This document shows, piece by piece, positions 62,592 through 64,000 of a stretch of 64,000 bases of DNA. This DNA is from Arthrobacter sp. OVS8 (GTDB lineage: Bacteria; Actinomycetota; Actinomycetes; Actinomycetales; Micrococcaceae), in NCBI GenBank assembly GCA_028370155.1, contig CP116670.1, forward strand, positions 1,674,001 to 1,738,000. The letters run 5' to 3'. Each line of letters opens with the position of its first letter. Position 1 is the first letter of the stretch. The translations under genes were made by a program, and so were the position numbers. The notes below the pieces were generated by a model, which saw only the letters and a program-made list of their open reading frames with translations, did no database searches and was not told the DNA's origin.

Positions 62592-63198
62592 ATGACCGCC
62601 GAGAGCACCACGAGCAGTGCCCCCTTGCCACCAGCGCCCTGCTGGCCACGGTCGGCAACAAGGTGCGCTCCATGCGCAAGGAAAAGGGCATGACGCTCGC
62701 CAAGCTCTCGGATATCACGGGCCTCAGCCCGGCAATCGTCAGCCAGATTGAACGCGGCCTGGCGAATCCGTCCTTCACCACCCTGGCGCAACTGGCCCAC
62801 GGCCTGGACATCCCGGTCGGGAAATTCTTCATCGGCCAGGAAGAAACCAGGTCCCCGTGGTCCGCAAGGCCGATCGGCGCAACCTGAAAGGCGTCACCAA
62901 GAAATCCGTGGGCGAGGCAGTCTACGAACTGCTCACGCCCGACCTCAACGGCGCCTTGGAAGCCCAATGGATCGTCAGCCCGCCCGGCCATGACACCAGC
63001 GCCACCCCTTTCCGCCACAGCGGCGAGGAATTCGGCATCATCCTCTCCGGCCGGAAAGACATCTTCCTGGACGGCGAGTGCTACACGCTCGAGGAAGGCG
63101 ATTCCATCACCTTTTCCTCGGACACCCCGCACTGGTACAAGAACAGCTACGAAGAGGTATGCGTAGCGATCTGGGTTAACGCACCTCACGCGTGGTAG
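62592..63198 (+). CDS. XRE-cupin transcriptional regulator, frameshifted
   Basis: Regulator with an N-terminal helix-turn-helix (MRSMRKEKGMTLAKLSDITG, LSPAIVSQIERGLANPSFTT; residues about 25-80) and a C-terminal cupin (FRHSGEEFGIILSGRKDIFL, LEEGDSITFSSDTPHWYKN). This layout is typical of repressors sensing small metabolites, often for polyamine, amino acid or organic acid catabolism. Two breaks near 62623 (missing C in GCCCCCTTG) and 62848 (missing G in CCAGGTCC) give 202 residues. Start ATG at 62592; a ribosome site AAGGAC lies upstream. The MHS transporter follows on the same strand. Confidence 0.85.
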
Positions 63199-63359
63199 CG
63201 GCGCCGACCCCAAGCGGCCCCTATCGTTCCCCACTGTCGCGGTCCCCCACGGCCCGCTGACAGTCCTTGCCACCTTCGCAGCCACCGCCCCTTAACCCCG
63301 GACGGCGATGCGTCATACCCTCCCTCGCCTCCCCATGGCGTCAGCGTAAGGACAATTCC

Positions 63360-64000
63360 ATGCTCGACACCCCCATGCTCGACAACACCCGGCCAGACAG
63401 CGCAGTCACGGCCCCGGACTCCAACAAAAACACAAAAGACACCAAGAAATTCACCCCGAGGTCCGCAAAGGCCTCCTAGGCCTCGGCCTCGGCAACGCCC
63501 TGGAATGGTACGACTGGATGGTCTTCGGCCTCCTCTCCGCCTTCATCGGCCCCAACTTCTTCCCCAACACCGATCCCCTCTCCGCCACGCTGAACGCCCT
63601 CGCCGTGTTCGCCGTCGGCTTCGCGTTCCGGCCGCTGGGCGGCATCATGCTCGGCACCCTCGCGGACCGGATCGGTCGGCGCCGCGTGATGCTGATGTCG
63701 ATCATGCTGATGGCGGCACCACCCTGGTCATCGCCGTCTGCCCCAGCTACGAACAGATCGGCGTCTGGGCCGGCATCATCCTCGTGGCCTGCCGCATCCT
63801 GCAGGGCATCTCCACCGGCATCGAAGCCCCGCTCTCCACCTCCCACGCCGTGGAGCTGGTGCCGGACGGCCGCGAAGGCTACGTCGCCGGCATCATGTCC
63901 TTCTACGTCAACATCGGCATCCTGCTCGCCTCGCTGGTCAGCTTCCTCTGCAGCCTCACCCTCGGCGGCGCCGTGATGGCCGAATGGGGCTGGCGTGTGC
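63360..64000 (+). CDS. MHS-type MFS transporter, 3' end outside window, frameshifted
   Basis: Metabolite:H+ symporter family (citrate, ketoglutarate, proline/betaine or shikimate porters). Markers: LGLGLGNALEWYDWMVFGLL near residue 42 (family helix 1), GFAFRPLGGIMLGTLADRIG near 88 and RRVMLMSIMLMA, then CRILQGISTGIEAPLSTSHA. A polar N-terminus of 38 residues precedes. Two breaks: near 63455 (missing C in ACCCCGAGG) and near 63719 (missing base at GGCACC). The ATG at 63360 has AAGGA upstream. It runs off the window. The XRE-cupin gene upstream is the likely regulator. Substrate unknown. Confidence 0.83.

Overview
The window looks like chromosome of a high-GC actinobacterium of the Arthrobacter / Micrococcaceae kind. 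Evidence: strong GC bias in coding DNA, frequent GTG and TTG starts, four-gene sdhCDAB, a 739-residue monomeric NADP isocitrate dehydrogenase, a PerM-like membrane protein beside purN, and -10 boxes of the TAnnnT type placed 6-7 nt before start codons. I see 58 protein genes, one riboswitch, several terminators and several repeat families. I see no tRNA, rRNA, insertion sequence, prophage or CRISPR array. It is mostly core and metabolic genome, not an accessory island.

Layout. 1-10.4 kb (minus): nucleoside salvage and uptake, with adenosine deaminase, two DedA proteins, thymidine phosphorylase, cytidine deaminase and a BMP-type nucleoside ABC importer. 10.4-15.1 kb (minus): an MDR oxidoreductase with ohr, then ohrR, an M20 amidohydrolase and manC. 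15.4-19.1 kb (plus): sdhCDAB. 19.1-24.6 kb: an alpha/beta hydrolase (plus), then a minus-strand run with BrkB/YihY, a 2H phosphoesterase, trpS, exodeoxyribonuclease III, a small membrane protein and a VOC protein. 24.6-27.4 kb (minus): an ABC-2 exporter. 27.5-31 kb: folD-glyA (minus) behind a ZTP (pfl) riboswitch, divergent from purU. 31-38.5 kb: a small methyltransferase, a DUF2231 protein, a gamma-carbonic anhydrase, then a DavB-like monooxygenase, an amino acid permease, a PucR regulator and a DavA-like amidase, which together look like a lysine-to-5-aminovalerate module. 38.8-44.2 kb (plus): ROK regulator and an MmsAB/ChvE-type sugar importer. 44.3-47.8 kb: FtsX/LolD-like ABC pair and a Gfo/Idh/MocA oxidoreductase. 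47.9-51.8 kb: secreted Pro-rich protein, a seven-copy 55-bp palindrome array, a Ser/Thr kinase and a lipoprotein. 51.9-55.3 kb: icd and a secreted S1 protease. 55.7-61.4 kb: purH, an MFS permease, purN, a membrane protein and a PerM-like protein. 61.5-64 kb: a DUF4383 protein, an XRE-cupin regulator and the start of an MHS-type transporter.

The main caveat is sequence quality. About 35 of the 58 genes are broken by about 53 small frameshifts. Nearly all are explained by one missing base in a G or C run; in every full-length gene where I counted, restoring the bases gives a whole number of codons and a continuous family-like protein. Essential genes (sdhA, sdhC, trpS, purH, folD) are hit. I therefore read these as consensus errors and annotate whole loci as single CDSs, naming each break. 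Coordinates downstream of a break are as given in the window.

Themes that tie genes together: purine and one-carbon metabolism (add, deoA, cdd and the nucleoside importer for salvage; folD, glyA, purU, purH and purN for formyl-THF and de novo synthesis, with a ZTP riboswitch sensing a purine intermediate), the TCA cycle (sdh, icd), and two catabolic modules with their own regulators (PucR with DavAB; ROK with MmsAB/ChvE).
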